Positions 12,481 to 23,640 of a DNA stretch of 64,000 nt are shown here, piece by piece. The DNA is from Aphis gossypii (taxonomy: Eukaryota > Arthropoda > Insecta > Hemiptera > Aphididae): the NCBI RefSeq assembly GCF_020184175.1, contig NC_065531.1, positions 58,239,213-58,303,212 of the forward strand, written 5' to 3'. The translations under genes and the position numbers were made by a program. The notes beneath the pieces were generated by a model. That model made no database searches. It was not told where the DNA came from and saw nothing but the letters and a program-made list of their open reading frames with translations. Every line of letters starts with the position of its first letter. The first letter of the stretch is position 1.

Positions 12481-13589
12481 GGTCTTAGTCAGTGTAGAAA
12501 AATGAAAATTCATTACCGGTATTCTTCTCCACGTCTGCCATGCCGTGATCAAACTACGTTAGATACGTCATTTGTGAGCACATAGTATACCTACTGTTGG
12601 TATGCGTCATGACGAGACTCGAACAGAAAGACTATTGTACGTATTAACTATATTATTTTCGAGCATCATCATTTCTAGTCTGACGAAATGCGTCTTCCGC
12701 TCTATGAAGATTATAACAGCTACGAGCGGTGGCACGTCAAGTTAACTGTTAAGACGTTTCACAATCATGTCGCCTCTATTATTCACAAGTTTCCCGTCAG
12801 AGATGATAGTTGTATCATACAACTTAAAAGCATATGCTTCAACTATTTTCATAATCGACGTATATATATATTATAATTGTGTGCAGATACTATCGGTGGA
12901 GTACTTAAAGATTATACGAATATCGAAGTTTAAATACAACATTTGTTACAGCTATTCAGAGCAGAAGGAAAAGGGAAACATTTTTTTTTTAATCAGTTTT
13001 ATTAACTACACGCTTATATTATTATTAAAAATATAGTTTTATTAAAACCTCCTATATCATTATCAATATAACTGTGTGCATGGTATGCATAAAAAATAGT
13101 AAAGTTATCCGTGAAGTAGTCATCGAACACCTTAATACTGACTAAGCAATAAACATGCTTATGTCTAACACACACTCACAATTTAGGAATTTGAAAGTGT
13201 TTTATAGCCAGAAAAATATCCATCTAGTAAAAAAACATTTAAATTTATCGCAATTTTTATTTGAGATCGGTTCTTGCAATTTTTTTATTTTTCTCCAAAA
13301 CTTTAAATATACCTTACTACGTAGGATTTATTGCAATAAAATCAAAATGTGGGAAAGTTTAGTTCACATAGTAAGTTACACTTGTGTTAGAAAAAGACAG
13401 ATGGGTAATCAACGGTTTTGAATGTCTTAACGCGAATGAACACAAATCATTGCTATAAAAATTAAAATATTCTGTTTTTTTTTTTTTACAGTAGGAGGAG
13501 TACCACATGTGATTTCTTTTTCGATCCATCACAAACAATATTATAATATTCTCAATTCGGTTTCGATTAACCATCATCGGTTCGTTATT
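12481..13589. other. Mixed-composition stretch, unassigned
   Basis: 12490-12860 is somewhat GC-richer than the background and holds two overlapping plus-strand frames (MRLPLYEDYNSYERWHVKLT from 12688, and another from 12767) with no recognisable similarity. The remainder is AT-rich. I cannot tell whether the GC-richer part is an exon, a regulatory element or an old transposon. Confidence 0.4.
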
Positions 13590-14166
13590 CCGGTAGGGTT
13601 AACATAACCTTTGCAGTGGTAGGACGTAAAATATGTAAATAGGTATTTTAGAACACCTGCAGTTAAACGTCGTGTGTGAATAAAGTAGCTCGTGATGTAG
13701 CCTGCGGTGTGGCTCATGGAGTTCGCTGGTAAACGAAGCTATAATAATATTATTTTGCATCGTATACTCATGGACCATGGTACCGGTTACTGTATTTTGT
13801 GGCGTTCCGTGTCACATACTATATTAATTTCGATTTCGTTCGGTCGTATCATTTGAAATCGATTTTAAAACTTCAGGGACTCACAAGCAACATGCCCCAT
13901 CGACGTACAGTGTAGTTGTGCTATAATATTATATAATCTTAAGTTGAAAACAAATAAAAAAAAAAACATCGTCAACGACCTGTACAATTTAATCGTATAC
14001 CATCTAATGGGAACAAAAGCCGATTATAAAACGGCTATCGATGCGCGATAAAAATATTATAATCACCAGGTTATAGTATTTACATTATATCCATAAACGT
14101 ATCACAACTATGTTTAAGTTTGATGTAATATCCTATGGTTAAATGTGAAGTGTTAGCACGGTAAGT
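13590..14166 (+). promoter_or_regulatory. CpG-containing segment ending in a donor-like GTAAGT; possible promoter/first exon
   Basis: CpG dinucleotides are much commoner here than in the flanks. At 14161 the plus strand reads 'agcacg|gtaagtact', a good match to the 5' splice-site consensus. No convincing reading frame runs into that donor, so if this is an exon it is probably untranslated. Donor-like words arise by chance in AT-rich DNA, so this stays a weak proposal. Confidence 0.25.
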
Positions 14167-16494
14167 ACTGCAGCTATAAAATTGTTTTAACTATATTTCA
14201 GATTTTATCATAATATACAAATACTTTTATGAACATAAAATTATTTAATTTTAACGTTTTGGAAAAATTGTGTATTCCTAAATCATAGCTTAAATAATTC
14301 CTGAAATATTACTAATTTTTAACTAGTTGCCGACAAATTGAAAAACAGAATATGTTTTATGGTAAAAATATTTAGGCGTTTGAGCTTCAAAATCATGATT
14401 GTGGTACTAAATAATAAATAATGTGATTTTAAATTGGTAATAAATAATAAGTAATAATTAATAAACACACACAGATTATAAGTATTATAAATGTTGTATT
14501 TCGTCTGAAAACTTGTGTGATTTATACCACATACTCATAATATATAAACTGGAATTGTTGAAAAGTTTACCATTTATTAATAAAAGTAGAACATGTACAT
14601 TGTACACTGATATCATATAACCTGGTTATTACTCAAATATACATAAACTATAACTATTGAGGTTTATGGCAAGTTGATAAAAAGATAAAAGTTTCAATGA
14701 CAATTAATTATGAAGTGAAACCACAATTCGATTATCCAATGTGATAATTACTATTCAATGCAATAATAATATCATTTTTAATATTTCAAATCAAAATAAC
14801 AACGACTAAATATACATCATATTTATAATAAACTTGACATATAAATAGTATAACAATATTTATCCAGACTTTACAAAATCTTTAATTATTTATTGCTTTT
14901 TTACGTTGTATTTTATTGTGATTGTAACAGTATACCTATAAGCTAATGACCTATTAAATACAGAATTGTGTAATAACTAATGATTGAACTAAAGTAAAAT
15001 ATCATTATTTATAATATAAATAATGATATATTAAAAAATAGTTCACGTGACGTCAAAATGAGTAGTAAAAATAGTATGATAATATTGAAAAAACTCAACT
15101 AGAAATAATTTTAATTATGTTCATAGAAATGCATATGACATTTTCGAGTAATATCAATACTACAATAATGTTTTGTAGTTATAATTATAAATTTTAAATT
15201 AAAAACATAGATCATAAATATTTCTTTTTGTGTGATTTTTTAAATATTTTTACTTCTACGAAGAAAAAAAAGTTTTCTTTGATAATAATTTAACATATAG
15301 TTATTGACAGAAAACTGAAATACAATCATTTTATATACTTTTTAACAATACTTTTTACATTACTCTTCATTTTAGTCACAATATTTTATTATCTAGTAAA
15401 TAACAAGAATACCTACATTGTTTATTACTATTCCTTTTTAAAACTTAGATAAAAGTATTTTTTGCAGAATAGTAATCGAATTGGTTAAATTCAAAACATG
15501 CCTACAAAAGTAAACAATTCAACCGCCTCCAAAATTGTATTATGTATTGTGTATAAGAATCACTAGCATAAAATTTAATGGAATCGATGAGTATGACCTA
15601 TAAATTATGTAATATTAACTACTGATATGTATGATTACTCTAACATTATATTAAATTTGAAACTATTGAGCTTATGAACAAACGAGTCAAAAAAAGATAT
15701 ATTTAATATATATTTATATGTATGACAGATTATTAATTAATCATTGTAATAATAATGTAATAATAATACTATTAAATGAATAAATTGGGTATATATTTTA
15801 CATTAACGTAATGTATTATGTACAAAATAATATTATAGAAAATTACTTAAGGATAACTATATGTATATTTAAAACCGATGCAGAACATTTTTAAAATGTA
15901 TTTCGTAAAACATTTCTAAACAGTGATTTAAATAATATGTTTTAAAAATTAATTAATCAATATTAAATATAATTTAATATTGTGTGTTTTCATAATTCAA
16001 TATTTGTAATATTTGTATGTTTATAATAATTGTACTTAAATAAACAACACATTTATTTAATTTTATAAAGATGACATAATAATGTACATTGCATAGTTAT
16101 TCTAATATTTTAAAACATATAAATATATACGTAGTGATTTTATGTCTATGAAATAAATTATGAAGATTACAAGCGAAGGATTTAAGTCTCCGAAAAAAAA
16201 AACTATCTTTTTTAAAGTACAGACAGTAATCCCACATCGGAGTGGGTCCGACTTGTTTTAAAACATATTTCATATTTCATTATTTTAATAAAATATCGCT
16301 AAAAATATATTTTATAGAATAAATAAATAACTCCTTTAAAAGTTTGTCAAAAATATTATGTATGTCTACACTTCACTATGAACAGCTCCAGCCGTAACAC
16401 GCATACGTAGACTGAAGGAGCGTAAGGACATTTAAAACGATAAAAACTGTGTTAAGACATTTAAACAAAACAAGGTTTAATTATTATTAATATG
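14167..16494. other. AT-rich non-coding stretch
   Basis: No gene or transposon is recognised. A small GC-richer patch lies at about 16225-16250 ('cccacatcggagtgggtccg') and another near 16380-16430. Neither can be assigned. Confidence 0.65.
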
Positions 16495-17052
16495 TTTTTT
16501 TTTTTTTAAGTGACACAAAAGACAAATTGTCAATGGAAAGTAATAAATAAAAATGTTTAAATGAATCCAATCGCGATATTATGTTATTCGTCCGTCATCT
16601 AAGGAATTTTTTTCAAATTCTATTGTATACATCATATTACTATTATTATGAAGTCAAACAACAAAAGTTAATAAAAAAAAACTTTGTTGATAAAGATGGC
16701 TCACTTTTTCGTTTTTATTGTACTATATCTGAAAAGGTTTTCATAATCTCTGTGATAATTGTCATGATATTATATTATATTTTTTTCCCGTTCCTTTTGT
16801 CTTGATCACCGCGACTCCCGACAGAATCGCGTCCGTAAATCCGTCCGGACGACCGTTATAATATTATATTATATTATTATTACATAATATTATATATTGA
16901 ACCCTTCGCTCGAGACAATAATAATGAGACGATAATATTATTTACGTCATCACATTGTTCTACCGATACGGCACACTCCCCACAACCGACCCCCTCCACA
17001 CCAAAAATACCAATTTTTTTTCTACCATAAACGTCAAACGTGCATCGTCGTC

Positions 17053-17775
17053 ACTCACCTGCGTTGTTGTCGATACCGTCGGACCGTGTGCCTATATTAC
17101 ACTATTATTGTAACAAACGGGCGGTTCAAGCCCTCGACATAATAATAATATCGTCTTCGTCGTAGTCGTCGGTCACTACTCCGTCGGCGAGGACTCTACC
17201 ACCGTCCCGCGGTCACCGACGACCGACCGGGGTCAAAACGTGATCGGAGTTTCTCGACTTAATCGTGTGTTCGGGTGGACCGCGACAGTCCACTATTAGA
17301 CACTCTCACTCGCGGCGACGATAAATTTTATTATTCGACCGGAAAACTGGCGAAGACGCGATTGGAAAATCGGTCGAAAAAATTGTTTTGGAAATAGGTT
17401 AACGGAATGAAAAAAAAAACGAACCGAATAATACGATCGAGAAAATCCGACAGGTTTTACGAACAGCCGAAGCGCGAAGGAATCGTAATCGGCATATAAA
17501 GTAGGCGATATACGACGATTATAATAAATATTACGACGCGATATCGAAACCGAAATAGACGCGATCGGCGGCGGCGGCGGAGGAGAGCGAAAGCCGTGCG
17601 AGCGTGTCGGAGGACGATATTCACTCTGGTTTTGAATGGTCGCGAGAATTGCGCCAAAGCCCCGCGAGGGTGGACGCGACGCAAGCGTGAACGCTACCGC
17701 CGCCGCGAAAAACGACGACGACGGCGACGGCGGTAAAGTTGTGTGTCGTACCGTGTGTGAAGGCTGACGACCACT
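17053..17775 (-). promoter_or_regulatory. CpG-rich putative promoter plus non-coding first exon, copy 1
   Basis: This is among the most CpG-rich segments in the window, with repeated CG in 'gatcggcggcggcggcggag' and 'gacgacgacggcgacggcgg' type words. On the minus strand it ends in 'aacaacgcag|gtgagt', a consensus 5' splice site (GTGAGT is the complement of 17058-17053). Between the last in-frame stops and the donor there is no ATG, so the exon would be 5' untranslated. A 75-codon Arg-rich frame (17684-17457) lies inside it, but its content follows from CpG bias and it is not convincing as a protein. The transcription start is not determined. No downstream exon was identified, so the gene it would serve is unknown. 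Confidence 0.45.
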
Positions 17776-17811
17776 TAAAGCAAGCCGTTTGTGACTATTA
17801 TTGTATAATTT

Positions 17812-17836
17812 TTATTATTATTATTATTATTATTAT
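17812..17836. repeat. (ATT)n microsatellite, copy 1
   Basis: About eight TTA units lie just upstream, in the minus-strand sense, of the CpG-rich segment. The tract is duplicated at 19375-19399 as part of the 1563-bp duplication. Confidence 0.85.
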
Positions 17837-18615
17837 ACGATAATATCGCACTGTAATTTATTGTGTTGCGATTTATGTACAATATTTTACAATGATTATA
17901 AAGGTATAAATTGTATAGCTCCTGTATATGGATATGTAGGTACAATATAAAATCGTATAGGCGCATGTGCAGTCGTCCGATTGCAGATGACTGCAAGCTA
18001 CACGTCAATATTGTACCAATAGAGCCGTATTTATGAAAAAATAATTAAAAATAATTGTTTTTTTTTTTTTAAGTGACACAAAAGACAAATTGTCAATGGA
18101 AAGTAATAAATAAAAATGTTTAAATGAATCCAATCGCGATATTATGTTATTCGTCCGTCATCTAAGGAATTTTTTTCAAATTCTATTGTATACATCATAT
18201 TACTATTATTATGAAGTCAAACAACAAAAGTTAATAAAAAAAAACTTTGTTGATAAAGATGGCTCACTTTTTCGTTTTTATTGTACTATATCTGAAAAGG
18301 TTTTCATAATCTCTGTGATAATTGTCATGATATTATATTATATTTTTTTCCCGTTCCTTTTGTCTTGATCACCGCGACTCCCGACAGAATCGCGTCCGTA
18401 AATCCGTCCGGACGACCGTTATAATATTATATTATATTATTATTACATAATATTATATATTGAACCCTTCGCTCGAGACAATAATAATGAGACGATAATA
18501 TTATTTACGTCATCACATTGTTCTACCGATACGGCACACTCCCCACAACCGACCCCCTCCACACCAAAAATACCAATTTTTTTTCTACCATAAACGTCAA
18601 ACGTGCATCGTCGTC

Positions 18616-19338
18616 ACTCACCTGCGTTGTTGTCGATACCGTCGGACCGTGTGCCTATATTACACTATTATTGTAACAAACGGGCGGTTCAAGCCCTCGA
18701 CATAATAATAATATCGTCTTCGTCGTAGTCGTCGGTCACTACTCCGTCGGCGAGGACTCTACCACCGTCCCGCGGTCACCGACGACCGACCGGGGTCAAA
18801 ACGTGATCGGAGTTTCTCGACTTAATCGTGTGTTCGGGTGGACCGCGACAGTCCACTATTAGACACTCTCACTCGCGGCGACGATAAATTTTATTATTCG
18901 ACCGGAAAACTGGCGAAGACGCGATTGGAAAATCGGTCGAAAAAATTGTTTTGGAAATAGGTTAACGGAATGAAAAAAAAAACGAACCGAATAATACGAT
19001 CGAGAAAATCCGACAGGTTTTACGAACAGCCGAAGCGCGAAGGAATCGTAATCGGCATATAAAGTAGGCGATATACGACGATTATAATAAATATTACGAC
19101 GCGATATCGAAACCGAAATAGACGCGATCGGCGGCGGCGGCGGAGGAGAGCGAAAGCCGTGCGAGCGTGTCGGAGGACGATATTCACTCTGGTTTTGAAT
19201 GGTCGCGAGAATTGCGCCAAAGCCCCGCGAGGGTGGACGCGACGCAAGCGTGAACGCTACCGCCGCCGCGAAAAACGACGACGACGGCGACGGCGGTAAA
19301 GTTGTGTGTCGTACCGTGTGTGAAGGCTGACGACCACT
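18616..19338 (-). promoter_or_regulatory. CpG-rich putative promoter plus non-coding first exon, copy 2
   Basis: This is the same structure as copy 1, shifted by 1563 bp, with its donor GTGAGT as the complement of 18621-18616. If both copies are real and active, transcripts could start from either one. The upstream copy's donor might then splice past the downstream copy. Confidence 0.45.
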
Positions 19339-19374
19339 TAAAGCAAGCCGTTTGTGACTATTATTGTATAATTT

Positions 19375-19399
19375 TTATTATTATTATTATTATTATTAT
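19375..19399. repeat. (ATT)n microsatellite, copy 2
   Basis: This is the second copy of the TTA tract. It appears equal in length to the first, although trinucleotide tracts mutate quickly, which argues for a very recent or artefactual duplication. Confidence 0.85.
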
Positions 19400-19632
19400 A
19401 CGATAATATCGCACTGTAATTTATTGTGTTGCGATTTATGTACAATATTTTACAATGATTATAAAGGTATAAATTGTATAGCTCCTGTATATGGATATGT
19501 AGGTACAATATAAAATCGTATAGGCGCATGTGCAGTCGTCCGATTGCAGATGACTGCAAGCTACACGTCAATATTGTACCAATAGAGCCGTATTTATGAA
19601 AAAATAATTAAAAATAATTGTTTTTTTTTTTT

Positions 19633-20392
19633 ATTATTATTATCATGTTTGAAATATAAGTTATTAGTTATTGCACTATATAGATATTCAAGAAAAAATA
19701 TAATTTGTTTTACTCGTTTTTTTCATCGTGGTGTTTTATTTTTTTAACATAAACACACATTTCGAAATTTTTAGAAAAGTATATCCTGTTTGACGCTATG
19801 TATAGTAGGTAATTAATGCATTTTAATTAAAAAAAAAAAAAAAAAAAACAATTACACATCACATAAATATGTAAGTATAAATATATTTTGCAAAAATATG
19901 ATGTTGTATGAATACTTCAATAGTTACTTGTAGTTGAACGAATATATGAAAACATTTAAAATCGATTAATAGAAACAGTTTAGTTCATAGTTGTATGTTA
20001 AAATAATATTGTATTAAGTGTGATTTCTATGTCGTAGTTATTTTATACAACATTCCTGTGTCTAGTGGTGATTTCAATGAAGGGAAGCCAGGGAAGGGAC
20101 CCAAATTAAACCTTAACATGCTCATTGCACTTCTAATAAAATAGAACTATAAGTCTTGAATTTATGTAAATTGAAATATCAATTAAAAAGTATCCTATAT
20201 TTTTTTTTAGAAAAGGTGGTGACTGAATTTTGTGTTAACATGAGGAGGGGTGGAGGGGGGTGGATGTCAAAATTCATAACACAACGTTAGATATGAGACC
20301 TGACAATCCACGAGTCACTTCGGTTTCATAACGAGTCAAGTGTTATGAGCATTTTTTTTTTTTTTTTTGTTTCCTGCGGTTGGTTACTTGTA
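19633..20392. other. Non-coding stretch with poly-A run and G-rich patches
   Basis: Contains a 20-base poly-A run (19829-19848). G-rich patches near 20080-20100 ('gaagggaagccagggaaggg') and 20245-20265 ('ggaggggtggaggggggtgg') have the look of degraded insect transposon ends beginning 'ctagtggtgatt' (20060). I could not define an element. Confidence 0.5.
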
Positions 20393-20600
20393 TTACTCAC
20401 GAGGGATCAAAAAAGATTTTTTATCGGTGACTATGTTTTTTTCTCGGAAATTGAGTTTTGCGTAAAACGTCCGTGGTACGCCGTGCGTAAATAACATTTT
20501 AGATATAGCTGTAATAATTACATATATTATTACACCAACAGCGTGTATGATGTTTGTCGAAGAAAAATTAGATTTCTCACATTCTTCCACTTCTTACCCT
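20393..20600 (-). other. Possible minus-strand exon, unrecognised
   Basis: The minus-strand frame 20590-20393 is open for 65 codons (MEECEKSNFSSTNIIHAVGV...) and is less AT-rich than its flanks. Just before its stop, the sequence 'ccctc|gtgagtaat' matches a splice donor. It includes one hydrophobic stretch (about residues 15-33, AVGVIIYVIITAISKMLF) that could be a membrane segment. The translation matches no family I know. It could equally be a chance frame in a transposon relic. Confidence 0.2.
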
Positions 20601-22845
20601 TTTTAATAATATTATGTAATTTGTTTTTTTTTTTTTTTTATCCTAGTAACTAGTAAGTAACTTTATTTTAGATAACGTTTTGATATGTCCCTAATAGAAA
20701 CAACTAAAACTCGGTGCATCCGAATTGCATGCCAAAAAAATAAACATAAATTGGAATGTCCAAATTGCATGTCATGTATCTACACGTTTATTTTTATTTA
20801 TCATGCACTTATGTGCACAACTTAAATTTTATTTTCTATTTTTCTATTTTTTTTTTTTTTTTTTAAGTGCATGAATATAAACTGTCTAGTTTCTAGATTG
20901 AAATATGTTTAAATTCGAGTAAACATTTTATAAAATTGGAGAATATGACACTGTGCACTGTGAATAAGTATTAAATAAAATGATTGTAGTTTCAGATAAT
21001 CAAATAAACGTATTTTACATATTTACAATGTATTCTAAATAAATAATAATATTATAAAATTTGGAGGAGCGTTTTTGACAATATCTTATATAGTATAAGT
21101 ATATATTTAATTATAAAATAATAAAGATGATAATAATTTATAATAATAAAATATATAATCATATCCCTCTAAGAGGTGGCATGCATTCGGATGCAGCCTT
21201 AAAAAATCTGTTTTCAGTAAAAGGTCAGCAGCTATTTTAAGTCTCAATGTTTCAGATACTATACTAATACAAGGTATTTAATGGATTATTATCAATTATT
21301 AAATTATTATAGCTAGTTTGACAATATCAAAGCAAATATAATATTTATTATGGTATGTATATTCATACAATCACAAAAATTAAAAAAATAAGTTAAATGT
21401 TTGAAAGTAGGTAGGTACTTCCAAATTGCTAAACAACTCAGTATCAATAAAAAATTAAGATACTATTGTAGTCAATTGGAAAACTACCACGCTTAAAAGC
21501 CAAGACGTATAAATTACTTATTATAATGATATCATGTATAGTTGATTCATATAACTACGTACTAAAACAATTAGGTCAATAGACAAATATTTGTTCAAAA
21601 CCGAAACGCAGAGGAGAAAAAATTGGACCACCAAAAATGTTTAACTTTAATACTGAGTTTATACCCAGATATTGGTTTTTTAGATTCTTCCGTATTTCGT
21701 AAAAACAATACTAAAAAAAATTTAAGTTAACAATAAAATGTTTCAAGTTTCAAAAATGTGTGAGGGATAGTTTTGAATACGAAATTAATACCTAGTTTGA
21801 ACTATAAATAGGTAAAACTTAAATAAAATGTCTCAGTACTTCATTTTATAACTGTGAAAAATAACAAAAAATTTAAGGAAAAATAAAATAAATCGTGTTT
21901 TTTATGTACCTTAAAAGAATCGTTTCAAAATTTCGAAAGATTTAACCACAAGAATAAGCTTAAGATCTGAACTTTTGTTATGAGTTAGTTTAATCTATAT
22001 TATAGTGAAATAACATTTTTGATTATTTATAGATCACCAAAACTAATGTATAGAGTAATAGTGATCACAACAAGGTGAAAATATAAAATGTATAAGATGA
22101 TAGATATTATTCAATAGACGGTGTATTATGATATAGAATATAAATGAAATGTATTTTTTATTTGGAAACAAAATTAATATAAAATAAAAACGCTTTAAGT
22201 GAGTATTTTTTTGGGATACCTAAGTGAAATATATTATACTTTTGAGATGTTAAATATTTTTACCATGTTATAGTCAGTAGATGACTGGGTTTTTGGGGTG
22301 AAAATAATAATAAAAAAAAACTATTGCATTTCATTTTATTGCCACATAGAAATTTATTTATGTCCAGGATTTTTGTTGTGGTACGATGAAAAAATACTAT
22401 TTGTAACCTGAAAACCCGTTAGGAATGAAAAACGTGTGTAATGTACACCTGTAATGTAAACAAAAAGAGATTTAATACATAACAGTAGACTAAACTGCCC
22501 GTTTATTACATTAAATACCTGCTATTAATATTGTATAATTTTCAATTTTGTTTTAAAATTAAATTAAACCAAGCATTATTTTTAAACAAAAACAAATTTC
22601 AAAATACTACCTAGATATATGAAATTAATAGTACTATTTTAGAACGTATAGAAAAAAGTCCTCAAATTGTTTAAAATTATTTTATAAACAAATGATAAAA
22701 CAAAATATTCATAGCTTTATATTTCCGAAATGTTATTCTTATAAAAATGGATGTTGATTATTTAAATATATGTTCAATAATATCTTAAAAAAAATAATGT
22801 AAATTATATTATAATACATTTTGAACGAATCAATGATTTTGCAGT
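20601..22845. other. AT-rich non-coding stretch
   Basis: Only poly-T tracts (20624-20639, 20849-20864) and AT-rich sequence. No gene is recognised. Confidence 0.65.
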
Positions 22846-22990
22846 GATGTATGTTTTTTTTTTTTTTTGTTGCTATTACCTTTTGGGACAATAAAATTTC
22901 TTCAATTCTTAACTTTGAATTTTTTGGTAGAAAATTGGATTCAAATAGTAGGTAGTTTAGTGAGGGAAAGGGTTCAAGCTAAATACTTTA
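22846..22990. repeat. Interspersed repeat family, copy 1 (partner at 53516-53625)
   Basis: The block reads 'gatgtatg', a long poly-T, then 'accttttggg', then 'taaaattt', then 'aactttgaatttttt'. It aligns by eye with 53516-53625, which has the same order of motifs. The poly-T anchored arrangement fits a dispersed aphid repeat. The 74-codon frame across it is incidental. Confidence 0.5.
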
Positions 22991-23499
22991 CAATTATTTT
23001 GTTAGGAAAGAAAATAATAAATTTCAGAAATTTTAAAACAAATCCAGTTTTCCTCAAAATTGATACTGTTTTTTTTTTTTTTAAATTCTAACTTTTCAGC
23101 TAAAATTTAGACGAAGTTATGTTTTTAAACGATAAATAACGATGTTAATTAGTTTGCTATAATTCAAAATATATTGTTAGTGAAGACTTAAAACGTTTAT
23201 GTATATCTATTGTGGATTTTACTATGGCATTTTTGAAATACCTATGTTAATTAATTTTAAGAAAATACTACCTATAGACTTAATACTTATACTATGAATC
23301 TATTTACGTTTTTGTAAAATAAGATTGTGTTAACTCATTATTTAATAATAATAAATTGATATGGTATAAATAGTATAAATATGAATTATTAAATTACTTA
23401 ATAAATGCAATGTTTTAAGTAAAAGTTAAATCAAATTATCGTCATATAGCTAATAGTTAAATAAATCATTATGATAGAAATATCATGAAATATACTTAG

Positions 23500-23640
23500 T
23501 TACTAATCGTCTCCGCTCAGAATGGTTTTTTTATTATTATTGTACAATGATATTATTGTCATATAAATAATAAAATGATTAATATTAATCATTCAATTCG
23601 ATTTAACATATATGTATTACAATGATTTACTCGAACTTAA
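23500..23640. repeat. Fragment resembling a common aphid interspersed repeat
   Basis: The words 'aatcgtctccgctcagaatg' (complement CATTCTGAGCGGAGACGATT) match a motif I remember as very abundant in aphid genomic sequence. Its limits and class cannot be set from this window alone. The call rests on memory of that motif. Confidence 0.35.

Larger units (their letters stand above)
16495..18057. repeat. 1563-bp tandem duplication, copy 1
   Basis: The unit starts at a 13-base poly-T run (16495-16507) followed by 'aagtgacacaaaagacaaat' and ends with 'aaaaataattg' just before the next poly-T run. Every landmark recurs exactly 1563 bp downstream (16508 and 18071; 17053 and 18616). I saw no difference wherever I compared the two. 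The unit contains a CpG-rich core (about 16806-17775), an (ATT)n tract and AT-rich ends. Confidence 0.93.
18058..19620. repeat. 1563-bp tandem duplication, copy 2
   Basis: This head-to-tail copy of 16495-18057 also begins with a 13-base poly-T. It ends at 19620 against a third poly-T run (19621-19632, 12 bases), after which unique sequence starts ('attattattatcatg'). This arrangement is what unequal exchange between the poly-T tracts flanking one ancestral unit would leave. An assembly duplication would look the same. Confidence 0.93.

Noticed and set aside
17100..17145. tRNA-like B-box word 'ggttcaagccc'
   Set aside because: No A box, acceptor stem or cloverleaf could be formed around it. 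The word sits in the CpG-rich island.
16581..19571. Six short frames repeated in the 1563-bp duplication (74, 75 and 77 codons, each twice)
   Set aside because: They are low-complexity (Tyr, Asn or Arg runs from microsatellite and CpG sequence) and have no recognisable domain. Their duplication follows from the DNA duplication.
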